Source of the DNA: Erythrophleum ivorense
Lineage: Eukaryota > Streptophyta > Magnoliopsida > Fabales > Fabaceae
NCBI GenBank assembly: GCA_026724425.1
Contig: JAIUCV010000023.1
Span: forward strand, 2,108,001-2,172,000
Direction of reading: 5' to 3'
DNA: 64,000 bases
Shown: piece after piece, positions 37,376 through 48,911 of the stretch
Numbering within the stretch: position 1 is the stretch's first letter
How the letters are laid out: every line of letters starts with the position of its first letter
Position numbers and translations under genes: made by a program
The notes under the pieces: generated by a model
Database searches by the model: none
Seen by the model: the letters and a program-made list of their open reading frames with translations, nothing else
Told to the model about the DNA's origin: nothing

Positions 37376-37740
37376 CTAAGTTCAAATAATCTTTCTATAA
37401 AATGTTTAATATGACTATAAAAATATTTTTATTATACACTCTAAAATTTTAAATTTTACCAAAAATTTTAAAACTAAATTCCTTCTTAATGGTGACGCCA
37501 CATTGCTGCCATTAATGGCCTACACACCAAAATTTTAAATTTTACCAAAAGTTTTAAATGTTTAATAGTGATAACATCACCACTAAAGTCTTTTTTAGTG
37601 GTGATACTACACTGTCACCACTAAATTGTTTCCCCCTACTAAAATTGTTATTGCATACCAAAATTTTTCAATCTTTTTAGTGGCAACAATTGTCACTACC
37701 AAATGTCTCTATTAGTGGCGACAGCAAGATGTCCCCATTA

Positions 37741-37920
37741 ATGGTCTTTGATCGAAAATATTGGCTCTTGCTAAAATCTTTTTAAACATTTTCCTTACTT
37801 TTAGTGGCAGCTAAATCTTTGTTGTCACTAATGGTCTTTGATTGAAAATATTGGCTCTTGCCAAAATCTTTTTAAAAGTTTTCCTCACTTTTAGTGGCAA
37901 CTAAATCTTTGTTGTCACTA
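37741..37920. repeat. Two 90-bp tandem copies with TTTAGTGGCAAC motif
   Basis: Units start at 37741 and 37831 with ATGGTCTTTGAT(C/T)GAAA and both contain CTTTTAGTGGCA(G/A)C. A third start (ATGGTAAATT) follows at 37921. They differ at only a few positions, so the duplication is young relative to the surrounding relic. Confidence 0.88.
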
Positions 37921-37937
37921 ATGGTAAATTTGCCAGT

Positions 37938-39637
37938 TGTGTCGAGCAACCTCATATAAATTATGTTAGAAAAGATTTGTAGTTAGTGGCACAACTTAGA
38001 TTATGTTCCTTTGGAAATGGATTTCAATATTCAATTAAGCTTTCTAAGTGTAAAAGAAAATCTAAAAGCTACCAATTAAAGGGGGATGGAATTGAATTTA
38101 ACTAGCCCAATTTTGAATTGAATTAAAATTCCTAACTACTAACTAAACTGCATGAGTTAATAAGGACCTAATGGACATGTGACTAGCTTTGAATTTATCC
38201 CTTGATATCCACTATTGTTATCCTAATTTAATTATCAATGCTTCTAGTCTAAGAGCCCCTATTTGTGTTCATGGCAATGTATCTTGAGTTACCACACAAG
38301 ATTCAAGAGATTAACAATTTAATGTTAAATTGAAAGCTCAACTCCACATTGAATCATTAATTCTTGTCATTAAAATCAATGAACAGTAAATTTGAATGAT
38401 TAACCCTTCAATTTAACCTTTGAATTATCATCTTAGGATGTTTAATTAACTAATTAAACTCCAAGGAGATCTCAAATTAGACATTCAAGCATACAATTTC
38501 TCATATGCATTTCACCAAACTCCTTGACTCCATACATAGATAATTGAAAGTCAATGAAAAATTCAGCACTTAAATCAATCCATTAATTATCAATTACTCT
38601 TCTAATTGATATCTAACGAGCTATCAATTACAAACCACACCAATTTTAGTCAATTACAAGCTCAACCAAGCAAGTTCAAAAACAAGAATTGATATAGAAA
38701 GAGAGAAAAAAATGAAATAGGAAACTTAGCCAAAATCCTTTGCTAATCCCTATGGATTCAAGCTTTAATCCAACATCTTCCTCCTAGCTAGCCACAATTT
38801 CAATTAAGCTCTCATTGTACAAAAAATTATGGAGGAGAAATGGAGATGATGGCCACGGCCTAAATGGGATGAATGGAGTGTAAATGGAATAAGATGGATG
38901 CATGAGATGACCCCCCCCTTTAGCCTATCTTTAATCACTTGTTCCTTTTAATTTTTTTTGTACTCCTCACATGCTCTCTTCTTCACATGCCTTTTTCTTC
39001 ATCCATTGCTTACTCTTATGATCCTATGGCTCCACTTCAGCTTTCCATATCAAGCCCATGCATGTGAGCCATGCCTATGTGTTGTTGTTGCCACATGATT
39101 CTCCTTTTGCAAAATCATGTTTTGTCCGTCTTCTATACTTGAGCTTCTTCTCCTTTAATCCCTTCAAACTTGTAGCTTCAGTCTTTGTTCTACTCTTCTC
39201 TCAACATGTCTTCCCCATGCTTCTTCCTCATAAAGCATGTTCAGACTTCTTACCTCTTTTGTATCAGATGCTGCTCGTGTTTATGTTTATGCTACTTGGA
39301 GTTGCTGTCTTGAGTGTGTGCTTCCCTCGTGTGAACAAGAAAGCTACACTCGTGCTTTATTTCTCTTGCTTCAACTTCTTCCTTCATGTTTCACTTCTCA
39401 CATGTTTGTATATTATTCCCAACCTCTTCCATGTCAAACCCAAAATTGCCTCCTTTGTTTTAGGTTTCTCCCTCACTAAACCCGAGTGTGATGCTATGTA
39501 ATGTGTCAGGTGCATTATTCTTCTTGTGGCCATATATGCTACCTCTTTCACCTCTCATGTGGTTATGTGTGTGTTTGTATGAGTATAACGTGAGCTGCTA
39601 TGAGTGGCTTACTGCTGCTACCTTCTTCCCCCCAGCC
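37938..39637. other. Non-coding DNA inside the CACTA-like relic
   Basis: No recognisable gene. A 147-codon open frame at 39058-39501 is rich in Leu, Phe and Val and has no motif. A C8 run lies near 38911-38918. Bases 39638-39642 (CGTGT) are the left duplication of the LTR that starts at 39643; the locus resumes at 48144. Confidence 0.5.
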
Positions 39638-39685
39638 CGTGTTGTAACACCATATATTTCTAGTTCATATCACCACATTTATATG

Positions 39686-40606
39686 TGATGTGAGACCCCT
39701 TAGAAACCCGTTCTAGGAATCCTAAATAACACAGATCAGTGATTGAATTTTGGCATGCAGCACAAGAACAAATAATATGGACAATAAGCAACAAAGAACA
39801 AAGAAGAAGAAGAAGAAGAAGAAGAGATGTTGGTCAATGGAATTGAACCCTAAGAGAACCCGTCTCTTAGAACCCTAATCCGGGACACCACAAAGGAAAC
39901 CACTCCTTTGATAAGTCAAAGATTTTCTCTAGCACACAAAAGCCACAAGAGAAACCTCTCAAATTAGAAATGATTCTGAAAAGATAATTCATTCAATCTG
40001 CCATTCTTAGAGTACAAGTGGGCCTTATATAGGCATTTGAAAAATAAAACCCTAAACAGAATAATTCCTAGGTGGCGCCTTTTACATGGCGGGAAAAATA
40101 AAAGAAATTTAAATATGAAGAAATTCATCAAGAATGGTGCCTAAAATTCTGAAACAGCAACAATCAAATTAAAACAAAATAAAACTAAGAGAATTTTGTA
40201 GAAAATGGCTGATTTTATGGAAAATGGCTAGACTCCTTCAATTAGGCTCCCTTTGGGCTTGGGCTAGCATCTTGTAGAAATGAAATAATCTTTATGCCAA
40301 TTTGTTCCTTTTGGGATTCATATTCAGCTAAGACTATGGGCTCCAAGTCTATTAGTTTTTGGATCACTCCATTCAAGGCTTCCTTCATAGCTTTGGCTTT
40401 TGATCTTGTGCATGGGCCTCCCATACCTTGCAATGGATCTTTATTTGGCCATCTTTTAGAGTCATGTCCAGCCCTTTTATTTCCAAGTTCTTGATTTTGT
40501 TCAAGCCTTTTCAAATCTCCTATCTTACCTCCATCATTCCCTCCCTCCTGAAAAGGATTTGTCCTCGAATCTGCAATATCAAAAAGAGAAAGGTCAGCCA
40601 CATTGA
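39686..40606 (-). repeat. 3' LTR of the CRM-like element
   Basis: On the plus strand it starts TGATGTGAGACCCC. Homology to the other LTR runs to about GTCAGCCACATTGA near 40606; the exact end is uncertain by about 15 bases. It contains an (AAG)n run at 39801-39826. The last part of the pol frame (from about GGNDGG and the TRSKAKAM tail) is encoded inside this LTR, so coding sequence and LTR overlap. Confidence 0.85.
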
Positions 40607-43600
40607 TAGTTGTGCTTACATTCCCATAAGAACTAGGTAAATCAATTTTATATGCATTATCATTTATTCTTTCCAACACTTAGAAAGGACCATCGCCTCT
40701 TAGGTGTAATTTGGACTTCCTTTGTTCAGGAAACCTTTCTTTCCTCAAATGAACCCACACCCAATCTCTTGGTTCAAAGATAACCTTCCTTCGGCCTTTA
40801 TTAGCATGTTGAGCATATCGCTCATTTTTGCGCTCAATGTTCGCCTTAACCTTAGCATGAAGATCCTGCACAAACTTAGCTTTCTTTGCACCTTCAAGGT
40901 TAGCAAACTCATTACAAGGCAAAGGAAGTAGATCTAAGGGAGTCAAAGGATTAAAACCATATACAATCTCAAAAGGAGAAAACTCAGTTGTAGAATGCAA
41001 GGCACAATTATATGCAAACTCAATGTGAGGCAAACACTTTTCCCAATTCTTTAAATTTTTTTGAATTATAACATGCAATAAGGAAGAAAGTGTTCGATTC
41101 ACCACTTCGGTTTGTCCATCCGTTTGAGGATATACAATCGTAGAAAACACAAGTTTTGTACCTAGCTTAGCACACAAAGTTTTTCAAAAGTGACTAACAA
41201 ATTTAACATCACGGTCACTCATAATAGATCGAGACAAACCATGCAATCTAACAATTTCCTTGAAAAACAAATCAAAAATATAGACAGCATCATTTGTTTC
41301 TGAGCAAGCAATGAAATGAGCCATTTTACTAAATCGATCAACAACAACAAATATGCTATCCTTTCCACTAGATGTTCTAGGCAATCCAAGCACAAAATCC
41401 ATTGAAGGAACAGGTAAAGGAGTATACAAACCATGTGGTTGCATTTTAGATTTAGCGTGCTTGCATACAATGCACCTTTTACATATAGCAATCACATCCT
41501 TATGCATATGAGGCCAATAAAAATGTTCCTTCAACATGGATAAAGTCTTTTTTATCCCAAAGTGCCCCATCAAACCACCCCCATGAGATTCTTTAACCAA
41601 AAGCTCTCGCATAGAACAAACTGGCACACACAATTTATTTCCTTTAAACAAGAAACCATCAAATCTAAAGAAATCATGAGCACTATGTTTTTCACACAAC
41701 TTCCAAGTTTCAGCAAAATCAGCATCACATTCATACATGCTTTTGAAAGATTCAAAACCAATCAACCTAGCTTGCATAAATGTAATGAGACTATACCTCC
41801 TAGACAAAGCATCAGCCACAACATTTTCTTTCCCCTTTTTATGTTTAAGTACATAAGGAAATGACTCAATGAATTGAAGCCACACAGCATGCCTCTTATT
41901 CAACTTATCTTGGGTCTTTAGGTATTGAAGACTCTTATGATCAGAATGCAAAACAAATTCCTTAGACCATAAATAATGTTGCCAATGTTCCAGAGCTCTT
42001 TTTAAAGCGTACAATTCCTTGTCATAAGTTGAATAATTCAAACAAGCACCACTAAGCTTTTCACTAAAGTAAGTAATAGGCCTAGATTCTTGCATCAAAA
42101 CAGCACCAATACCAATTCCAGAGGCATCACATTCAACTTCAAAAACTTTAGAGAAATCAGGAAGAATAAGTAGAGGGGCATTGGTCAATTTATCTTTCAA
42201 AGTGTTAAAATCTACCTCTTGTGCCTCACCCCATTTAAAGACAACATTTTTCTTTACCAGCTCATTTAAAGGTGTAGCAAGGGTTGATAAGTCCTTTACA
42301 AAACGTCGGTAGAAACTTGCAAGTCTGTGGAAACTCCTTACCTCACTAGCATTCTTAGGTGTTGGCCACTCCCGAATTGCCTTCACCTTCTCTTCATCCA
42401 CCCGGAGGCCATCAATACCTACAACAAAACCAAGGGAAACAACAGAATCCAAGCAAAAAGCGCATTTCTCTAAATTTGCAAAGAGTTTATTTTCTCTCAA
42501 AATAATAAACACAGAATGCAAATACTTAACATGCTCTTCTAGATTCTTAGAAAACAAAAGAATGTCATCAAAATACACAACAACAAACTTTCCTATGTAA
42601 GGGCGAAACACATGATTCATTAAGCTCATGAATGTACTAGGAGCATTAGTTAAGCCAAAGGGAATAACAAGCCATTCGTACAAACCAAACTTAGTCTTAA
42701 AATGCAGTCTTCCACTCATCACCCTTTTGCATCCTAATTTGATGATAACCACTCCTAAGATCTATTTTTGAAAACAAGCAAGCACCATGCAACTCATCAA
42801 GCATGTCATCAAGTCTAGGAATGGGATATCTATACTTAACTATGATTTTGTTAATGGCTCGGCAGTCTACACACATCCTCCATTTGCCATCCTTCTTGGG
42901 CACAAGTATTACCGGAATAACACATGGACTAAGGCTTTCTCTCACAAACCCCTTTTCATGAGTTCTTCCACTTGTCTCTGAATTTCCTTAGTCTCTTCTG
43001 GATTTGCCCTATAAGCAGGTCGGTTAGGAAGAGATGCTCTAAGAATAAAGTCAATCCTATGTTCAATGCCTCTTATAGGAGGCAATCCATCCGGTACCTC
43101 TTCTGGAAACAAGTCTTTATATTCCTGCAACAAACTCAAAACACTAGAAGGAAGAGATTCATCAAGGTCACTAAGGGTTAGATAAACATCCTTATACAAG
43201 AGTACAAAAGATGTCTCACTACATAAAACCCTCTTAATCTCTCCTCTACAAAAAATAATGTTACTTTCTTTTCTTCACTCTCTTGAATTTTCTTTTCAGT
43301 AGCTCTCTTTCCTTTTCTCTCCATTTCACTTTCTTTTCTTTCTTTCTCACGCACTTTCTTTTCTTTCTCTCTTAGCTTGCATTCTTGACTAATTCGCTTT
43401 TGATCCTCATATGCCTGCAAGGGTCTGAGAGGGTTAGCATAATAGTTTTCTTATTAAACTTAAGAGAATACCTGTTAGTATAACCATCATACTTAACTTT
43501 TCTATCAAATTGCTAAGGTCTACCTAATAATAAGTGTCCAGCATACATAAGAGCTATATCACACAAAACCTCATCATGGTAACTTCCTATGAAAAATGCT

Positions 43601-44944
43601 ACAACTACCTGTTTAGTAACTTTAACATCCCCATTATCATTGAACCACAACAAATTATAAGGAGTTGGGTGTTTTCTAGTTAGCAAACCTAGCTTTTCAA
43701 CTAACAAGGTACTAGCAACATTAGTGCAACTCCCATTATCAATGATAAGACTACATACCTTGTTGTTAACAAAACACCTAGTGTGAAAGATATGCTCTTG
43801 TTGTTCTTTTTCAAGCTCTTCTTTAGGTTGAATGCTAAGAGCACGCCTTGACACTAGAACCTCACCAAACACAGCTTCAGCTACCTCCACATCAGATTCA
43901 TCACCTCCATTGGAGCTCAACTCAGCTTCCACTTCTTCATCACCACTACTTTCACTAGTAACAACACCATTCTCAAGCAAAATCATAGTCCTTTTATTTG
44001 GACATTGTGAAGCATTGTGACCAAAACCTTGACATTTAAAGCATTTAATTTTAGAAGAACTAGAAGAAGATTTAGGTTCAGATTTACCTTTAGAAGTAGG
44101 TGTTTGCATCTTCAACTTATTCTCCTCTTTAGGCTTGGTCTCTCCCTTAAACTTGAAAGAGGACTTTAAGTCTTTGTTGGAACTAGCATGTGATTTCAAT
44201 TTCTGTTTTGCCTTAAAATGCTTCTCCACCTTAATGGCTTTATGCAACAACTCTTCCATATCAAGGTAGTTTTGCAATTCAACTTCTGTAGCAATTTGGG
44301 TCTAAGCCACCAAGAAATCTTGCCATTGTAACTTCTGAATCTTCCTCAATGTCAGCTTTGATCATGGCAATTTGCATTTGCTGAAAATATTCTTCCACAC
44401 TCATAGATCCTTGTTTGATTTTGTGGAGCCTTTTGTGCACATCCCTATAGTAATGGGTAGGGACAAATCTCTTCCTCATGAGAGCCTTCATTTCTACCCA
44501 AGACTGAATTAGACCCTCTCCAGAACGCCTCCTACTAGTGGTTAATTGATCCCACCATAGGCTTGCATAATCTGTAAACTCCAAAGCAGCTAATTTCACT
44601 TTACTTTCCTCTGAAAAAGATTGGCAGTCAAATATAAACTCAACTTTTCTTTCCCATTCAAGGTATACATCAAGATCAGCTTTCCCTTGAAAGGAAGGGA
44701 TTTTCATCTTAATATTACTAAACGCATCTTTCTTTTGAGGTGGAGCTCTCCTAACTCTTTCATGTTGGCTTTCCTCCTCAAAATCAGATTCATCTCCTCC
44801 TAGAACGGCTTTACCACGTCTTGCCTTGCTATTGGAAGAAGAAGAATCTATTTGATCCAACCTAGTATTTAGCCTTTTGAATTATTCTTGAACAGATTTG
44901 ATGAACAATTTAAGGTCAACTTGGTTATCTTCACTTTCAGACAT
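40242..44944 (-). pseudogene. gag-pol pseudogene of the CRM-like element
   Basis: Gag would start at 44944 (MSESEDNQVD). Domains in order are: Gag core (about 44279-44770), zinc knuckle CFKCQGFGHNASQC near 44000-44040, protease DNGSC near 43730-43740, RT with YFDD near 42570, RNase H, integrase, and a C-terminal tail reaching into the LTR. Four stops interrupt the frame: TAA at 44882-44884, TAG at 43513-43515 (after LLGRP, where Trp is expected), TGA at 41184-41186 (after VSHF, Trp expected) and TAA at 40680-40682 (after GDGPF, Gln expected). Each fits a C:G to T:A change. Frame changes lie near 44300, 43430, 43190, 42944 and 42710. In integrase, a stretch of about six residues before SMDFVLGL also seems missing. 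The element cannot encode its own enzymes. Confidence 0.88.
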
Positions 44945-45967
44945 GATTGGCACCTGAAATGTTAGTGAATAGCAAGAGAAAGGACCTGACCACTCCCTCT
45001 TGTGTTTCACTCTAAATGATGCAAATTTACTCGTGTTTCACACTTGTAATGGCTTTTACAATGATGAAAACACTCTTGCCTTTTTCCTCTCAACTTGCTT
45101 CCTATAGTGTACTAAATTAAATCCAACAAATTAAAAGAAGTAGCAACTGAAGTGGCAATCTCAAATTAGAATTCAAGATGCAAAGTTCTCCAAGAGACAA
45201 CAAAAGTCCAACATTTTAAAAAAATTCGTAGGTGCAGCCAATGGAAAATACAGCAAGTGACTAGGAAAGGAAATGAAGACAATGAATTTATGGAACAAAT
45301 GGTATGTGGCAGATTATGGGAGAACAAATGGTTAAATGATTAATTATCAAGAGGAAAGGATGGAAAGGAAATTAGAATCTGAAATCAGTAATGAAGCAAT
45401 CAGAAATTTGAAATTTAGAACAAGGTGAATGAATGCAAAATTTCCTTTTATGAATTGTGCACAATATGAAATTTAATGACCAGATCAACTCAAGGAATAA
45501 AAAATGGTAATTCCAAGAATAGATGATCATCAGCAATTGCAATTTAAGTCAACAATTTATAATTTCCAGCACAACTTTCTTTTTCACAGATTTTGACTTC
45601 CTTTTTTTTTTGCAACTTTTCCTTCTTTTCTTTTCTTTTCTTTTTTTTTTCACTGAAATATACTCTCTCTCTTTTTTTTGAATCTCAAAGGTGCTGAAAT
45701 TTGCAAACAGAACACAAGATTTCTGAAAGATCAAAATGACATGCACGCAAGAAACAGCTATAACTTGCTCTAGAAAAATCAGATTGACGTGATTCCAAAA
45801 CGAGAAGAAAGAAGAGATCTTGAGACACAAGAAAGACCTATTACACGTCCAAAATACGAAGGAAAACACCAGAAACAGCCGTACGAAAATAAGGATGAAC
45901 AAAAACTAATCAAACAAAATAAGGGAAAAGAACAAAGAAAAAGTGGATGAAACCAACCTCAACCAAT
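44945..45967 (-). other. 5' leader of the CRM-like element
   Basis: This is the untranslated stretch between the PBS and the gag start, about 1 kb. It is AT-rich with a polypyrimidine block (plus strand) at about 45598-45680 that gives a purine run in the sense RNA. A 117-codon frame here is a low-complexity Lys/Arg- and Phe-rich artefact. Confidence 0.6.
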
Positions 45968-45979
45968 GCTCTGATACCA
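45968..45979 (-). other. Primer-binding site, initiator tRNA-Met
   Basis: The minus strand reads TGGTATCAGAGC two bases after the LTR end (CACATCA). This matches the 3' end of plant initiator tRNA-Met, the usual primer for Ty3/Gypsy elements. The bases after the 12-nt match (ATTGG) diverge from the tRNA. Confidence 0.9.
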
Positions 45980-45981
45980 GA

Positions 45982-46904
45982 TGATGTGAGACCCCTTAGA
46001 AACCCGTTCTAGGAACCCCAAATAACACGGATCAGTGATCGAATTTTGGCATGCAGCACAAGAACAAATAATATGGACAATAAGCAACAAAGAACAAAGA
46101 ACAAAGAACAAGAAGAAGAGATGTTGGTCAATGGAATTGAACCCTAAGAGAACCCATCTCTTAGAACCCTAATCTGGGATGCCACAAAGGAAACCACTCC
46201 TTTGATAAGTCAAAGATTTTCTTCAGCACACAAAAGCCACAAGAGAAATCTCTCAAATTAGAAATGATTCTGAAAAGATAATTCATTCAATCTGCCATTC
46301 TTGGAGTACAAGTGGGCCTTATATAGGCATTTGAAAAATAAAACCCTAAACAGAATAATTCCTAGGTGGCGCCTTTTACATGGTGGGAAAAATAAAAGAA
46401 ATTTAAATCTAAAGAAATTCACCAAGAATGGTGCCTAAAAATTTGAAACAGCAACAATCAAATTAAAACAAAATAAAACTAAGAGAATTTTGTAGAAAAT
46501 GGCTGATTTTGTGGAAAATGGCTAGACTCCTTTAATTAGGCTCCCTTTGGGCTTGGGCTTGGGCTAGGATCTTGTAGGAATTAAATAATCTTTATGCCAA
46601 TTTGTTCTTTTTGGGCTTCATATTTAGCTAAGACTATGGGCTCCAAGTCTATTAGTTTTTGGATCACTCCATTTAAGGCTTCCTTCATAGCTTTGACTTT
46701 TGATCTTGTGCATGGGCCTCCCATACCTTGCAATGGATCTTTATTTGGCCATCTTTTAGAGTCATGTCCAGGCCTTTTGTTTCCAAGTTCTTGATTTTGT
46801 TCAAGCTTTTTCAAATCTCTTATCTTACCTCCATCATTCCCTCCCTCCTGAAAAGGATTCGTCCTCGAATCTGCAATATCAAAAAGAGAAATGTCAGCCA
46901 CATT
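45982..46904 (-). repeat. 5' LTR of the CRM-like element
   Basis: On the plus strand it starts TGATGTGAGACCCC and follows the other LTR to about GTCAGCCACATTGAAAG. The sequence then changes abruptly to TATGGCCAATTAATTGC, which is not related to the left flank. The sense strand contains the same C-terminal pol frame as the other LTR, ending earlier at a TAA. Confidence 0.85.
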
Positions 46905-46906
46905 GA

Positions 46907-47905
46907 AAGTTATGGCCAATTAATTGCTTGGCCACGGCTAATTATTCCATGGAAGCAGTGAGGCAATCTAAAGAGTTCCTCGCAATGGCCAATTAAGAAA
47001 TTAGCCTTGGCCAATACTTAGATAGAAAAACTAGGGTGAACCCGAGGCTGATTAGCCATGGCAAATGACTTGTTAGCCGCGACGAATGGCACCATGAATG
47101 CCTTGTTAGTCATATTCTGGCCAACTTGATAAAAGAGTAGTAAATAGTCATGGAAAGTTAGTAAAAGTCCATAGGCCTAGTAGTTGAAACTAAGGAAAGA
47201 GCTCAACACAGAGAAAGTTAGACACAGGGACAGTAAGGTTGTTGAGATCTGCCTTTATGGCATTGACTCCAACCTAAGGTGCTACCTTGTGAGACACTGA
47301 ATGATAGAATGTTAGTGTAGCCTTAAAATAACATAAGATAAGACTACCAGTAGTAAGGCACATGTGAGTGGCCTAGAGAGATGTACCTCATAGGTAACAC
47401 CTAGAGGTAAGTATAAGTAGCTCAATGGCAAAGGCTCAAAGGAAGCTATGAGATGGCTAGCCTGGGCTGAGCATAAGTTGAAGCCTGGGGAAGATGACCA
47501 GTAGCATCATTCCAGGTGAGATATGTGAATGAAAGGCTCAGTGAAAGTTTTCCCTGGATCAAGAAACAAAAGATGAGACATTTTAAGTCAGGAAAACCAC
47601 CCAGTAGTGGTTAGCAAATTCTCCTAGATAGACCCCCCTAAGTCGTAAAGTATAGTAATAAAGAAAGCAAGGAAGAGTTGAGAAACTAGCTACAAAAAAG
47701 ATGTCCTCGCTTTAGTCATGATTAGATGAGTAAACTAAGCTAGAAAGGTAAACGGATAGGGGTCCAATAGTTAGTTAGACGAGCTTCCTAATATGAGAAT
47801 GATATAGGGTTAAGGTATGTGAGTGATTAGAGCACCCAGTAGAGCATAAGTTTTCAGTATGATAGAGTCTGGACATTGAGAGCACGTGTCCTAGATTGGG
47901 TCAGT
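46907..47905. other. Fragment of an unassigned repeat with GGCC-type palindromes
   Basis: About 1 kb between the CRM-like element and the end of the family A LTR. The first 200 bases carry units such as GGCCAATTAATTGCTTGGCC, CAATGGCCAATTAAG, CTTGGCCAATAC, TAGCCATGGCAAATGAC and TAGCCGCGACGAATGG, like the arrays in the family B LTRs. The rest has no open frame or match to other parts of the window that I can see. It may be the truncated end of another LTR family. Confidence 0.45.
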
Positions 47906-48143
47906 TTCGTAAGCTTTTCATAAGAAATTGTTTCTTCATTCTAGCTTCGTTTTTCTTTCCATCTGAGCTTAGGATTCTCATTTTTAGAAGTCTAAAATGC
48001 TTCCTAGATTTTTTGGGACCTTAACTATATCATTTCGGGGGACTTCCTTTTGTATCTGGTGAGTTTTGTTCATTTATGGAGAAACCATATGTTACGTTTC
48101 TCACATTTTTTCTTGTTTTCAGAAAATCAGATGTTACACGTGT

Positions 48144-48629
48144 GTTATGTGTAAATGAAATGGGTGTGTGAGTGTATGTGTTAGTGTGTTTGCTACATGG
48201 AAAGGAGCTGTTGTGTGGCAATGTGGATAGCTCGTGAGTATGGATGATGAGTGAAAGCCAATGTGTTTCTGTTCTACTCTCCAAAACCCATGGTTCCATG
48301 TGTTGAACTCGTGCCCATTATGCTCTTGTAAGTGCCCCATGAGTGATATGAGAAAGTGGCTGGAGGTATGTGAGTTTGTGAATGATGTGTGGCAATTCTA
48401 GATGTGAATGTATGAGTGTTTCCCTTGGGCCTCCCTCATGCCAACCATGCTCTCCGGTTCATGTGTGCATGTCTGTGTGTGCTTACTTGAACAGATAAGT
48501 GCACCCGTGCCTTCTAATCCCTTATGTGCCCTTAAGGTTGAGAGGCCTCTTGAGTGAATGGAGAATGTGAGTGGGATGAGCAGAATGAGTAAATGGGCTT
48601 GTGCATTCTTCCCTGAAATTTTTTCAAGC
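48144..48629. other. Non-coding DNA, right part of the CACTA-like relic
   Basis: GT-rich stretch (GTGTGTGAGTGTATGTG near 48162) without a gene. It continues the locus that is interrupted at 39642. Confidence 0.45.
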
Positions 48630-48639
48630 TTTTAGATGC

Positions 48640-48911
48640 GACATATATTTAGTGTCAAAGTTTAGTGGCAACAAACCATCTTCACTAAAATCTATTATTA
48701 GTGGCAACCTTTTCATTAGTCGCCACTAAAAGTGTATATTTAGTGGTAACCTTTTTTTGTTGCCATAGAAGTTTCTGCTAGAATGGATAATAACATTTAG
48801 CAACAGTTTTTAGTGACAACCTCATTTTGTTGCCACTAAAAATATGGTTTTAGTGATGACTTTTGTTTATGGCCACTAAAAGGCATCACTAAAAATTAGT
48901 TTTTTGTAGTC
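48640..48911. repeat. Subterminal TTTAGTGGCAAC repeats of a CACTA-like end
   Basis: At least eight copies of (T)TTAGTG(G/A)CAAC or its complement GTTGCCACTAAA lie within about 260 bases, in both orientations and ending near TTTTTTGTAGTC. Such repeats are typical of the ends of plant CACTA elements. Confidence 0.6.

Larger units (their letters stand above)
39686..46906 (-). mobile_element. CRM-like Ty3/Gypsy retrotransposon, decayed
   Basis: Two direct LTRs of about 920 bp (39686-40606 and 45982-46904) enclose a minus-strand gag-pol relic and an initiator tRNA-Met PBS at 45968-45979. The LTRs differ by about 3 percent by eye, plus a changed AAG microsatellite. The gag type, a YFDD-class RT and an integrase C-terminus without a chromodomain but followed by a TRSKAKAMKEALNG-type tail that runs into the 3' LTR resemble the CRM (centromeric) chromovirus lineage. 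That lineage call is from recognition of family character, not from a tree. The left flank is ATATG; the right LTR joins unrelated sequence with no matching duplication, so the right end was probably rearranged. Confidence 0.82.
39643..48138 (-). mobile_element. Family A LTR remnant with TSD CGTGT, hosting a CRM-like element
   Basis: The start TGTAACACCATATATTTC (39643) and the end AAATCAGATGTTACA (48138) are both family A termini. They are flanked by a perfect duplication CGTGT (39638-39642 and 48139-48143), which shows they belong to one insertion. Only about 43 bases of its start and about 230 bases of its end (about 47906-48138, with TATGTTACGTTTCTCAC) remain. The rest is replaced by the CRM-like element at 39686-46906 and about 1 kb of other repeat DNA (46907-47905). 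The middle of the LTR was therefore lost after or together with those insertions. Confidence 0.75.
37437..48911. mobile_element. CACTA-like DNA transposon relic, split by LTR elements
   Basis: Both sides carry many direct and inverted copies of TTTAGTGGCAAC/GTTGCCACTAAA: 37480-37925 on the left and 48640-48900 on the right. The right end runs AAATTAGTTTTTTGTAGTC, which resembles the usual CACTACAAAAAA terminus of plant CACTA elements with one edge change. The left end is uncertain; I used CACTCTAAAATTTT at 37437. The LTR at 39643-48138 with its own TSD splits the unit, so the element without it is about 3 kb. No transposase is recognisable, so it would be a non-autonomous relic. No 3-bp duplication could be confirmed. 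Confidence 0.4.

Noticed and set aside
39058..39501. Hydrophobic open frame of 147 codons that could be a membrane protein
   Set aside because: Composition follows T-rich DNA, there is no motif or conserved neighbour, and it lies inside the CACTA-like relic.
45549..45902. Open frame of 117 codons rich in Lys/Arg and Phe
   Set aside because: It arises from the polypyrimidine/polypurine block in the CRM-like leader and has no protein-like features.
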